64,000 nucleotides of DNA, from assembly GCF_002097715.1 (NCBI RefSeq), contig NZ_CP020737.1, positions 3,286,001 to 3,350,000 of the forward strand, read 5' to 3'. The DNA comes from Burkholderia ubonensis subsp. mesacidophila (GTDB lineage: Bacteria; Pseudomonadota; Gammaproteobacteria; Burkholderiales; Burkholderiaceae). The position numbers and the translations under genes are program-made. Positions 10,389 through 20,699 of the stretch are shown piece by piece. Position 1 is the first letter of the stretch, and each line of letters begins with the position of its first letter. Below the pieces are notes generated by a model. It ran no database searches. It saw only the letters and a list, made by a program, of their open reading frames with translations, and had not been told where the DNA came from.

Positions 10389-12872
10389 ATGAATCGCATC
10401 CTGCATTCCCTGTGCGCCGGCGCGCTGATCACGGCGGCGCTGTCGCCGGCCGCGTCGCCTGCGCAGACGCCCGCGCGCGCGGCGCCCGGCGCGACCGTGA
10501 ACGCCCCCGCGCCGACACCCGCCGGGCTCGCGACGCTGCTATCGAACGGCCTCGCGTTGCGCGTCGCCATCGACAACAATCACGCGGCATCGGCCGGCGT
10601 GCCGTGCGCCGATCTCGGCGCGGACTGGGCGAGCTGCGCGACAGGCCGCCTGATCCTGCAGAACCGCGGCCACCAGCCGATCGCCGACGGCGGCTGGCGG
10701 CTCTACCTGCACAGCATCCGCCGCCTGCTGCGGATCGACCGGCCGGGCTTCGCGCTGCGCCGCCTGACCGGCGACCTGTACGAACTGACGCCGCAGCTGG
10801 GTTCGATCCGGCTCGCGCCGGGCGAGCGCATCGAGCTGCCGGTCGTCGCCGAATACTGGTTTCGCCGCTACAGCGACGTGATTCCGCGGCCCTACGTGGT
10901 CGTCGACGGCGCGCCGCCCGCCGTGCTGCGCTACAACGACACCGACGACGAGTTGCGCTACGTCGAATCGCTGCCCGCCGACGCGCAGAACAATTCACCC
11001 GGCAACGCGCCGCCCGTCGCCGCGCGGCCGGACGCCAGCCGCGCGCTGCCGAGCGTGAAGCGGCAGCGTGCGCTAGCCGGCGCGCTCGAGCTGCGCGGCG
11101 TCGACCTGACGCTGCCGGACCTGCCGTCCGCGCAAGTGGCGGCGCTGCGCGAGCGCGCGGGCACGCTCGGGCTCGACGGCGCGCGCGTGCCGGTGTGGGG
11201 CGTCGTCGCGCCGCGCCGGCTGCCGGCCGATATCGCGACGCCCGGCGGCTACCGGCTGGCGATCGGGCCGCGCGGCGCGTTCATCGAGGCCTACGATCGC
11301 GCCGGGCTCTACTACGGCGTGCAGACCCTGTTCTCGCTCGCGCCGGCCGGCGGCGGCACGCTTCCCGCGATGCTTGTCGAAGACGCGCCGCGCTTCGACC
11401 ATCGCGGCATGCACGTCGACCTCGCGCGCAACTTCAAGCACCCGGCGACGCTGCGCCGCCTGATCGACCAGATGAGCGCGTACAAGCTCAACCGGCTGCA
11501 CCTGCACCTGTCCGACGACGAAGGCTGGCGCATCGAGATTCCCGGCCTGCCGGAGCTGACCGACGTCGGCGCGCGCCGCTGCCACGATCCGTCCGAAACG
11601 CGTTGCCTGCTGCCGCAGCTCGGCTCGGGGCCCGACAACCAGTCGGGCGGCGGCTACCTGACGCGCGCCGATTACGTAGCGCTGCTGCGCTACGCGGCTG
11701 ACCGCTTCGTCGACGTGATTCCCGAGATCGACATGCCCGCGCACTCGCGCGCGGCCGTCGTGTCGATGGAGGCGCGCTATCGCCGCCTGCACGCGGCGAG
11801 CCGCGAGCAGGAAGCCAACGCGTACCGCCTGCTCGATCCGCAGGACACGTCGAACCTGCTGACGGTGCAGTTCTACGACCGGCGCAGCGACCTGAACCCG
11901 TGCGTGCCGGGCGCGCTCAACTTCGCGACGAAGGTGATCCGCGAAATCGCGGCGATGCACGCGGACGCGCAAGTGCCGCTGCGCACCTGGCACTACGGCG
12001 GCGACGAGGCGAAGAACATCCTGCTCGGCGCGGGCTTCCAGCCGCTCACCGGCGCCGATCCCGGCAAGGGCCGCGTCGATCTCGCGGCGCAGGACAAGCC
12101 GTGGGCGCGCTCGCCGGCGTGCACCGCGCTGCTGCAGCGGGGCGAGGTCAAGTCGATCGACGAGCTGCCGACCCGCTTCGCGAAGCAGGTCAGCGCGGTC
12201 GTGAACGCGAACGGGATCGGCACGATGGCCGCGTGGCAGGACGGCATCAAGCACGCGAACGGTCCGCAGGACTTCAGCACGCGCAACGTGATGGTGTCGC
12301 TGTGGGACACGATCTTCTGGGGTGCATCCGACAGCGCGCGCGACCTGAGCGCGAAGGGATACCGAACGGTGCTCGCGCTGCCCGACTACCTGTACTTCGA
12401 TTTCCCGTACACGCGCAATCCGCGTGAGCGCGGCTATTACTGGGGCTCGCAGGCGACCGACGAGTACAAGGTGTTCTCTCTCGCGCCGGAGAACCTGCCG
12501 CAGAACGCAGAGGTGATCGGCGACCGCGACGGCAATCCGTTCGAGGTGACGAGCGCCGGCGCCGCGCCGCGCATCGAAGGGATCCAGGGGCAGGCGTGGG
12601 GCGAAGTGATGCGCAACGACCGGCTGCTCGAATACATGGTGTATCCGCGGCTGCTCGCGCTCGCCGAGCGCGCATGGCACAAGGCCGACTGGGAGCTGCC
12701 GTACGCGGCGGGAGTGCGCTACAAGCTCGGCGACACGCATCACGTCGACACGGCCGCGCTGCAGCGCGACTGGGCGGGCTTCGCGACGCTGCTCCAGCAG
12801 CGTGAACTGCCGAAGCTCGAGCGCGCGGGGATCGGCTATCGGAAGCCGACGTTCACGCTGACGAACGAGTGA
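10389..12872 (+). CDS. Secreted beta-N-acetylhexosaminidase (GH20, chitobiase type)
   Basis: Cleaves terminal GlcNAc from chitobiose and related glycans outside the cytoplasm and so feeds the adjacent nag operon. The 827-residue precursor has a signal peptide (MNRILHSLCAGALITAALSP...), an N-terminal CHB_HEX carbohydrate-binding domain (about 50-190), a GH20b domain, the GH20 barrel with HYGGDEA carrying catalytic Asp539-Glu540, and a small C-terminal domain ending GYRKPTFTL. Start 10389 has GAGGAA upstream. A direct AATACCA repeat upstream suggests control by the GntR regulator at 19655. It converges with nagE, and the two share a terminator. Confidence 0.92.
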   Translation: MNRILHSLCAGALITAALSPAASPAQTPARAAPGATVNAPAPTPAGLATLLSNGLALRVAIDNNHAASAGVPCADLGADWASCATGRLILQNRGHQPIADGGWRLYLHSIRRLLRIDRPGFALRRLTGDLYELTPQLGSIRLAPGERIELPVVAEYWFRRYSDVIPRPYVVVDGAPPAVLRYNDTDDELRYVESLPADAQNNSPGNAPPVAARPDASRALPSVKRQRALAGALELRGVDLTLPDLPSAQVAALRERAGTLGLDGARVPVWGVVAPRRLPADIATPGGYRLAIGPRGAFIEAYDRAGLYYGVQTLFSLAPAGGGTLPAMLVEDAPRFDHRGMHVDLARNFKHPATLRRLIDQMSAYKLNRLHLHLSDDEGWRIEIPGLPELTDVGARRCHDPSETRCLLPQLGSGPDNQSGGGYLTRADYVALLRYAADRFVDVIPEIDMPAHSRAAVVSMEARYRRLHAASREQEANAYRLLDPQDTSNLLTVQFYDRRSDLNPCVPGALNFATKVIREIAAMHADAQVPLRTWHYGGDEAKNILLGAGFQPLTGADPGKGRVDLAAQDKPWARSPACTALLQRGEVKSIDELPTRFAKQVSAVVNANGIGTMAAWQDGIKHANGPQDFSTRNVMVSLWDTIFWGASDSARDLSAKGYRTVLALPDYLYFDFPYTRNPRERGYYWGSQATDEYKVFSLAPENLPQNAEVIGDRDGNPFEVTSAGAAPRIEGIQGQAWGEVMRNDRLLEYMVYPRLLALAERAWHKADWELPYAAGVRYKLGDTHHVDTAALQRDWAGFATLLQQRELPKLERAGIGYRKPTFTLTNE

Positions 12873-12924
12873 ACGGCGGCCGGGGGCGCGCTTCGGGTGC
12901 GCCTCCGGTCGTTCACCCCAAACA

Positions 12925-12960
12925 AAAACGGCTTGCGATCATCGCAAGCCGTTTTCTTTT
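12925..12960. terminator. Bidirectional terminator between hexosaminidase and nagE
   Basis: A near-perfect palindrome: AAAACGGCTTGCGAT (12925-12939) mirrors ATCGCAAGCCGTTTT (12941-12955), followed by further Ts. The A-tract on the left serves the minus-strand nagE transcript. Confidence 0.88.
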
Positions 12961-12987
12961 TTCCTTTTCCCGGGCGGCGCGAACCCG

Positions 12988-14745
12988 TCACGCGGGCTGG
13001 GCCGCCGCGCTACCGCCAGCCGAAGGCAGACGCGCCGTGAGCAATTGCGCATAACGCGAAGCCGACGAACCGCAGACGATGTGGAACGTATCGGCCCCGA
13101 CCCACGCGACGTCGAGCGACGCGAGCCGCTCGCGATCGACCGCCGACGGATCGACCACCGCGACGCGCAACCGCGTCGTCGCCACCGCGTCGAGCGACGC
13201 GACGTTGGTCGCGCCGCCGAACACCGCGAGCCAGCGCGCCGGATCGGGATCGAGCGGACCGGCCGCGCCGTCCGCCGTCGCGGCCGGCGCCGCCGCTGCG
13301 ACAGCCGACGCCGCGGCCGTCGCGCCACCGCCGATCGCCGCGCGCATTTCGTCGGCGATGATGTCCGCCTCCGGCCCGATGATCACCTGCACGCTGTTGC
13401 CGCCGCGCTTGAGCACGCCGCGCGCGCCGATCGCCTTCAGGTCCGGTTCCGACACCTTGTCCGGATCGGCGACGGTCAACCGCAGGCGCGTCGTGCACGC
13501 GTCGACGACCGTCAGGTTGCCCGCGCCGCCGAGCGCGGCGATGTAGCGCTGCGCGCGCGGCGCCGCGGCGCTCGCGGCCGGCGCGACGTAGCCGCCCGAC
13601 TGGTACGACTCGGCCGCACCTTCAGCCGTCGCCGGCTCGCGGCCCGGCGTCGCCATGTTGAACTTGCGGATGAAGAAGCGGAACAGCCCGTAGTACGCGA
13701 AGCCGTATGCGAGGCCGAGCGGAATCGCGATCCAGCCCTTCGTCGACAGCCCGTAGTTCAGCCCGTAGTCGATCGCGCCCGCCGAGAACGTGAAGCCGAG
13801 CTTCACGCCGAGAATCTGGCAGATCGCGAGCGACAGCCCCGTCAGCACCGCGTGGATCACGTACAGCACCGGCGCGAGGAACATGAAGCTGAATTCGATC
13901 GGCTCGGTCACGCCGGTCAGGAACGACGTGAGCGCCATCGAGAACAGCAGGCCGCCGACCACCGCGCGGCGCTCCTTCGGCGCCTCGTGCAGCATCGCGA
14001 GACACGCGGCCGGCAGGCCGAACATCATGATCGGGAAGAAGCCGGCCATGAAGGTGCCCGCGCTCGGGTCGCCCGCGAAGAAGCGGTGCAGGTCGCCGTG
14101 CACGAGCTCGCCGCCGGCCGGCGGCGTGAAGTTGCCGAACACGAACCACGCGAGCGAGTTGATGATGTGGTGCAGGCCCGTGACGAGCAGCAGCCGGTTC
14201 AGGAAGCCGAACACGAACGCGCCGATCGCGCCCGCGGTCGTCAGCCACTGGCCAGCCGCGTCGATCGCATGCTGGACCGGCTGCCACACGTAGCCGAACA
14301 CGATGCCGAGCAGCACGCACGCGAGGCCGGTGGCGATCGGCACAAAGCGCTTGCCGCCGAAGAACGCGAGGTAGTCGGGCAGCTTGATGTCCTTGTAGCG
14401 GTTGTACAGCAAGCCCGCGACCACGCCCGCGATGATCCCGGACAGCACGCCCATGTTCAGCTTGGGATCGATGTCCTTCATGATCGCGGTTTCGATCAGG
14501 TAGCCGATCGCGCCCGCGAGCGCCGCGACGCCGTTGTTGTCCTTCGCGAAGCCGACCGCCACGCCGATCGCGAACAGCAGCGGCAGGTTGTCGAAGATCG
14601 CGCCGCCCGCGTCGGCGATCATCTTGATGTTGAACACGTCCGGCTGGCCGAGCCGCAGCAGGATGCCGGCGACCGGCAGCACCGCGATCGGCAACATCAG
14701 CGCCCTTCCCAGGCTCTGTATCTTCAGAAACGGATTCCCGTCCAT
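12988..14745 (-). CDS. nagE: PTS N-acetylglucosamine permease EIICB(B) NagE
   Basis: Imports and phosphorylates GlcNAc. Residues 1-370 are the EIIC glucose/GlcNAc channel with eight or more spans (LPIAVLPVAGILLRLGQPD, GLHHIINSLAWFVFG). A first EIIB domain carries the phosphorylated cysteine (DACTTRLRL, Cys417). After an Ala-rich linker there is a second EIIB-like domain (about 505-575) whose motif reads AVATTRLRV, with Ala522 in place of the cysteine, so it cannot be phosphorylated there. There is no EIIA domain; this is supplied by the fusion protein next door. ATG 14745 has GGAGG upstream. It is the last gene of the nag operon. Confidence 0.93.
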   Translation of the reverse strand: MDGNPFLKIQSLGRALMLPIAVLPVAGILLRLGQPDVFNIKMIADAGGAIFDNLPLLFAIGVAVGFAKDNNGVAALAGAIGYLIETAIMKDIDPKLNMGVLSGIIAGVVAGLLYNRYKDIKLPDYLAFFGGKRFVPIATGLACVLLGIVFGYVWQPVQHAIDAAGQWLTTAGAIGAFVFGFLNRLLLVTGLHHIINSLAWFVFGNFTPPAGGELVHGDLHRFFAGDPSAGTFMAGFFPIMMFGLPAACLAMLHEAPKERRAVVGGLLFSMALTSFLTGVTEPIEFSFMFLAPVLYVIHAVLTGLSLAICQILGVKLGFTFSAGAIDYGLNYGLSTKGWIAIPLGLAYGFAYYGLFRFFIRKFNMATPGREPATAEGAAESYQSGGYVAPAASAAAPRAQRYIAALGGAGNLTVVDACTTRLRLTVADPDKVSEPDLKAIGARGVLKRGGNSVQVIIGPEADIIADEMRAAIGGGATAAASAVAAAAPAATADGAAGPLDPDPARWLAVFGGATNVASLDAVATTRLRVAVVDPSAVDRERLASLDVAWVGADTFHIVCGSSASRYAQLLTARLPSAGGSAAAQPA

Positions 14746-14838
14746 TCAGTCCTCCAATCCTTGTCTCTTCGTTGACCTGATTGCTTTCGTAGTGAATTTG
14801 CGTTGCCGCTGAAACCGCACGCGAGTCCCCGCCGACGC

Positions 14839-17397
<2,559 letters not shown>

Positions 17398-17437
17398 CTG
17401 GGACTCCTCGGCGCGTCTCATCGGCGTTCTCGGCTCA

Positions 17438-18469
17438 TCAATGCGTTTCGGTGACTTTGTTCAGGTGGCGCGGCGTATCGGGATTGCGGCCGCGCGCGAC
17501 GGCGAGATCCGCCGCCATCACGTAGAACGACAGAATGGCGGCGATCGGGTCGAGCGCCGCATGGGCGGACTGCGCGAGCGGCAGCACCGTGCCTGCGCCT
17601 GACAAGCCGGGCGTGCCGGCCGGCGCGGCGAGCAGCACCGCGGCGCCGCGTGCGCGCATGTCGGCCGCGAGCTGCAGGAGGCCCGCCTGCTCCGGCCCCG
17701 GCGGCGCGAACACGAGCAGCGGGTAGTCGCGGTCGATCAGCTCCATCGGGCCGTGACGCACCTCGGCGCTCGAGAACGCCTCGGCCTGGATGCCGGAGGT
17801 TTCCTTCAGCTTCAGCGCGGCTTCCTGCGCGATCGCGAGGCCAAGGCCGCGGCCGATCACGATCATCCGCTCGACGTCGGCGAGCGCGGCGACGGCCGGC
17901 GACCAGTCGAGCGAACCCGCGTGCGCGAGCACGTCGGGCAAGCCGCGCAGCGCGGCGACGAGCGCCGCGTCGCGCTGCCAGAACGCAACGATCTGCGCGG
18001 ACAGCGACAGCATCGCGATGTAGCTCTTGGTGGCCGCGACCGACAGTTCGGGGCCGGCCAGCAGCGGCAGCTGGTGCTCGCAGGCGTCGGCGAGCGGCGA
18101 CGGCAGCACGTTGACCGCCGCGACGGTGCGCGCGCCGGCTTCGCGCAGCGCGGCCATCGTGTTGACGAGATCGGGGCTCTTGCCCGACTGGGAGAATGCG
18201 ATCGCGAGCTGGTCCTGCACCTTCAGCGGCGCCTGCTGCAGCGTCGCGACCGACATCGGCAGCGACGCGACCGGCACGCCGAGGCGGCTCATCGTCAGGC
18301 TCGCGAAATAGCTCGCGGCGTGATCCGAGCTGCCGCGCGCGACCGTCAGCGCGACGGCCGGCGGATGATCCATCAGCTGGCCGGCGAGCGCTTCGACGCG
18401 CGCGGTGTCGGCGAGCTGCGCGGCGACGACCTGGGCGGCCTCGCGCGCTTCCTTAAGCATATTCGACAA
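17438..18469 (-). CDS. nagB2: SIS-domain glucosamine-6-phosphate deaminase (NagB-II / GlmS-like)
   Basis: Converts GlcN-6-P to fructose-6-P and ammonia, using a double SIS sugar-isomerase fold instead of the classical NagB fold. The 343 residues show two SIS domains (VARGSSDHAASYFASL and IGRGLGLAIAQEAALKLKE) and the GlmS-like SAEVRHGPMELID segment, but no glutaminase domain. TTG 18469 is chosen as start, because AAGGAG lies 6 nt upstream, whereas ATG 18460 would be 15 nt from it. The start overlaps the end of nagA, suggesting coupling. The NagB-II role is inferred from operon context; plain GlmS activity is excluded by the missing amidotransferase half. Confidence 0.88.
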   Translation of the reverse strand: MSNMLKEAREAAQVVAAQLADTARVEALAGQLMDHPPAVALTVARGSSDHAASYFASLTMSRLGVPVASLPMSVATLQQAPLKVQDQLAIAFSQSGKSPDLVNTMAALREAGARTVAAVNVLPSPLADACEHQLPLLAGPELSVAATKSYIAMLSLSAQIVAFWQRDAALVAALRGLPDVLAHAGSLDWSPAVAALADVERMIVIGRGLGLAIAQEAALKLKETSGIQAEAFSSAEVRHGPMELIDRDYPLLVFAPPGPEQAGLLQLAADMRARGAAVLLAAPAGTPGLSGAGTVLPLAQSAHAALDPIAAILSFYVMAADLAVARGRNPDTPRHLNKVTETH

Positions 18470-19556
18470 TCGATTCTCCTTCGACGTAGGTCGCGGTGAG
18501 GTTCAGGTCGCGATCGAACACGGCGACGTCGGCCCACGCGCCGCGCACGAGGCGGCCGCGATCGGCGATGCCGAGATAGTCGGCCGCGTAGCGCGACATC
18601 CGGTTCGACACGTCGGCGATCGGCAGGCCGAGCGACACGAGGTTGCGCAGCGCCTGGTCCATCGTCAGCGTGCTGCCGGCGAGCGTGCCGTCGGCGAGCC
18701 GCACGCCGCCGAGGCACTTCGTCACGTGCTGGCTGCCGAGCCGGTATTCGCCGTCGGGCATGCCGGTCGCCGACGTGCTGTCGGTCACGACGTACAGGCG
18801 CGGAATCGCGCGCAGCGCCGCGCGGATCGCGCCCGGGTGCACGTGCAGCAGGTCGGGGATGATCTCCGCGTATTCGGCGTGCGCGAGCGCCGCGCCGACG
18901 AGGCCCGGGTTGCGGTGGTGCAGCGGCGACATCGCGTTGAACAGGTGCGTGAAGCCGCACGCGCCGTGCTTGAGCGCGGCGACCGCGTCGTCGTAGGTCG
19001 CGAGCGAGTGGCCGAGCTGCACGCGCACGCCGCGCGCGGCCATCTCGCCGATGATCTCGATGTGGCCGGCGATTTCCGGCGCGAGCGTGACGACGCGGAT
19101 CGGCGCGATCGACAGGTACTTCAGCACTTCGTCGAGCACCGCCGACACGGCCGCGTCCGGCTGCGCGCCGAGCTTGCCGGGGTTGATGTACGGCCCTTCG
19201 AGGTGCACGCCGAGCACGCGCGCGCCGCCCGGCGTGCGGGTGCGCGCGACGCTGCCGAGGTTGCCGACGACCTTCATCAGCTCGTCGCGCGGCGCGGTCA
19301 TCGTGGTCGCGAGCAGGCTCGTCGTGCCGTACTGCGCGTGCGTGCGGGCGATCGTCTCGATCGCGTCGCCGCCTTCCATCACGTCGGCGCCGCCGCCGCC
19401 GTGCACGTGCAGGTCGATGAAGCCGGGCAGGATGTACGGCGCGTCGTTCTTCGCGGGATCGGCAGGGGCGCCGTCGAGCGCCGTGATGCGCCCGTTCTCG
19501 CAATCGAGCGAACCGTGAATCCAGCCGTCGGGGGTCAGGATGTTGCCAGTCAGCAT
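18453..19556 (-). CDS. nagA: N-acetylglucosamine-6-phosphate deacetylase
   Basis: Deacetylates GlcNAc-6-P to GlcN-6-P. A 367-residue amidohydrolase-fold enzyme with the metal motif GFIDLHVHGGGGADVMEG (His50, His52), a middle GVHLEGPYINPGKLGA block, the LGHSLATYDDAV metal-histidine segment and HLFNAMSPLHHRNPG. The catalytic aspartate region reads YVVTDSTSATGMPDGEY. ATG 19556 is the natural start; the long upstream extension is antisense and intergenic noise. The end overlaps nagB2 by 17 bp. It is the first metabolic gene behind the GntR regulator. Confidence 0.95.
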   Translation of the reverse strand: MLTGNILTPDGWIHGSLDCENGRITALDGAPADPAKNDAPYILPGFIDLHVHGGGGADVMEGGDAIETIARTHAQYGTTSLLATTMTAPRDELMKVVGNLGSVARTRTPGGARVLGVHLEGPYINPGKLGAQPDAAVSAVLDEVLKYLSIAPIRVVTLAPEIAGHIEIIGEMAARGVRVQLGHSLATYDDAVAALKHGACGFTHLFNAMSPLHHRNPGLVGAALAHAEYAEIIPDLLHVHPGAIRAALRAIPRLYVVTDSTSATGMPDGEYRLGSQHVTKCLGGVRLADGTLAGSTLTMDQALRNLVSLGLPIADVSNRMSRYAADYLGIADRGRLVRGAWADVAVFDRDLNLTATYVEGESIVEYA

Positions 19557-19654
19557 GACAGTCTCTTGATGATCTGGTGACGCGGCGAGCCGCGTCGTGA
19601 TGTGCAAAGTCCGCAGGGTGCGCCGGTCTTCGCGCGCCGGGGCAGTCTCCCGCT

Positions 19655-20389
19655 TCAGCGTTTCAGTTCGGCGACGAAGTCGTAGTAATCGTCGCGGCAA
19701 TACGTTTCGGTCACTTCGATCGCGCGCTCGTCGGTGCCGTAGCCGATCCGCGTGATCACGAGGAGCGCCGCGCCCGGCGCCACCGCCATCCATTTCGCGA
19801 TGTCGCGCGTCGCGTTCACCGCGCGAAAGTGCTGCAGCGCGCGCACCACGACCTTGCCGCGTGCTTCGAGGTACTCGTACAGCGACGCGTCGAGCGCGTG
19901 CGGATCGGGCACCACCGCGGCCGGCAGCGTCGAGTGCTCGACCGCCATCACGATGCCGTCCGCGCGGCGCAGCCGCTCGAGCCGCGCGACCATCGCGCCG
20001 GGCGCGAGGCCGAGATGCGTGATCTCGTCGCGGCTCGCGGCGCGCAGCTTGCGCGACAGCCACACCGAATCCGGCGCGAAGCCGCGCTGACGCATCTTCG
20101 CGGTAAAGCCGACCAGGTGCGACAGCGGATCGGTGACACGCGGCGTGATGAAGGTGCCCGCGCCGCGCGCCCGCGTGACCAGGCCCTGCTCGACCAGCAG
20201 CGCCAGCGCGCGCCGCGCGGTGATCCGCGACACGCCGACCGACGCCGACAGCACCCGCTCCGACGGCAGCGCCTCGCCGGCCTGCCATGCGCCGTCGTGG
20301 ATCGCGCTCGCCAGATTGCGCGCGAGCTGCAGATAAAGCGGCGTATCGCGGTGAGGATCGGGCGCCAGTTCGGAACAGCCGGTTTCCAT
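19655..20389 (-). CDS. nagR: GntR/HutC-family regulator of amino-sugar use
   Basis: A 244-residue repressor. The N-terminal winged helix (about 15-80) contains GEALPSERVLSASVGVSRIT, typical of GntR recognition helices, and the C-terminal UTRA ligand domain (about 95-235) ends in the usual EVTETYCRDDYYDF segment. GntR/UTRA regulators next to nagA genes sense GlcN-6-P or GlcNAc-6-P. A perfect 10-bp inverted repeat plus a direct repeat lie 56-91 bp upstream, consistent with autoregulation of the whole operon, and the hexosaminidase promoter carries the same half-sites. The symbol is assigned by context. Confidence 0.9.
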   Translation of the reverse strand: METGCSELAPDPHRDTPLYLQLARNLASAIHDGAWQAGEALPSERVLSASVGVSRITARRALALLVEQGLVTRARGAGTFITPRVTDPLSHLVGFTAKMRQRGFAPDSVWLSRKLRAASRDEITHLGLAPGAMVARLERLRRADGIVMAVEHSTLPAAVVPDPHALDASLYEYLEARGKVVVRALQHFRAVNATRDIAKWMAVAPGAALLVITRIGYGTDERAIEVTETYCRDDYYDFVAELKR

Positions 20390-20444
20390 GAGCCTCCGGG
20401 GAGTCGGACGACGGACGCGGGCCGTCGGAAAGTGAAGGCATTAT

Positions 20445-20480
20445 ATAACCACAATAATACCAGTCAACGAACTGGTATTA
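20445..20480. promoter_or_regulatory. Compound operator of the nag operon
   Basis: TAATACCAGT-N6-ACTGGTATTA (20455-20464 and 20471-20480), a perfect inverted repeat. The left arm also belongs to a direct repeat ATAACCA-CAAT-AATACCA (20445-20462) with the same 4-bp spacer as the hexosaminidase site. It lies just upstream of nagR. Confidence 0.75.
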
Positions 20481-20648
20481 GCGCCGTGAAAATCGCCGGA
20501 AGCCTTGCCCGGCAAGCGTTTTAGTCGCAACAAAGCCTTTGTTTACAACGCAATACGGGATAGGGATTTACCCGGGGTGGTATGCAAGGGGACGGTTTCG
20601 CGATGCCGCCGGGCGGGAAAATCGCAACGGAAACGAGACCGGAATAGA

Positions 20649-20667
20649 ACCAGTTCCGCGTACTGGT
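20649..20667. promoter_or_regulatory. Second NagR-like palindrome between nagR and dnaE2
   Basis: ACCAGT-N7-ACTGGT, then AT, about 190 bp from the primary operator. A single TGGTATG also occurs at 20578. The stretch 20481-20699 has no gene that I can support, so a remote auxiliary operator is a reasonable guess. Confidence 0.4.
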
Positions 20668-20699
20668 ATGCATCGCGCAACGAGCTGGCTCGCGGATTC

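Noticed and set aside
13045..14775. Long open frame (576 codons) on the plus strand opposite nagE
   Set aside because: Arg/Ala/Gln-rich composition, no domain and no ribosome binding site; a shadow of GC-rich third codon positions of nagE.
18405..19580. 391-codon open frame opposite nagA
   Set aside because: Shadow; the nagA frame has all enzyme motifs and the shadow has none.
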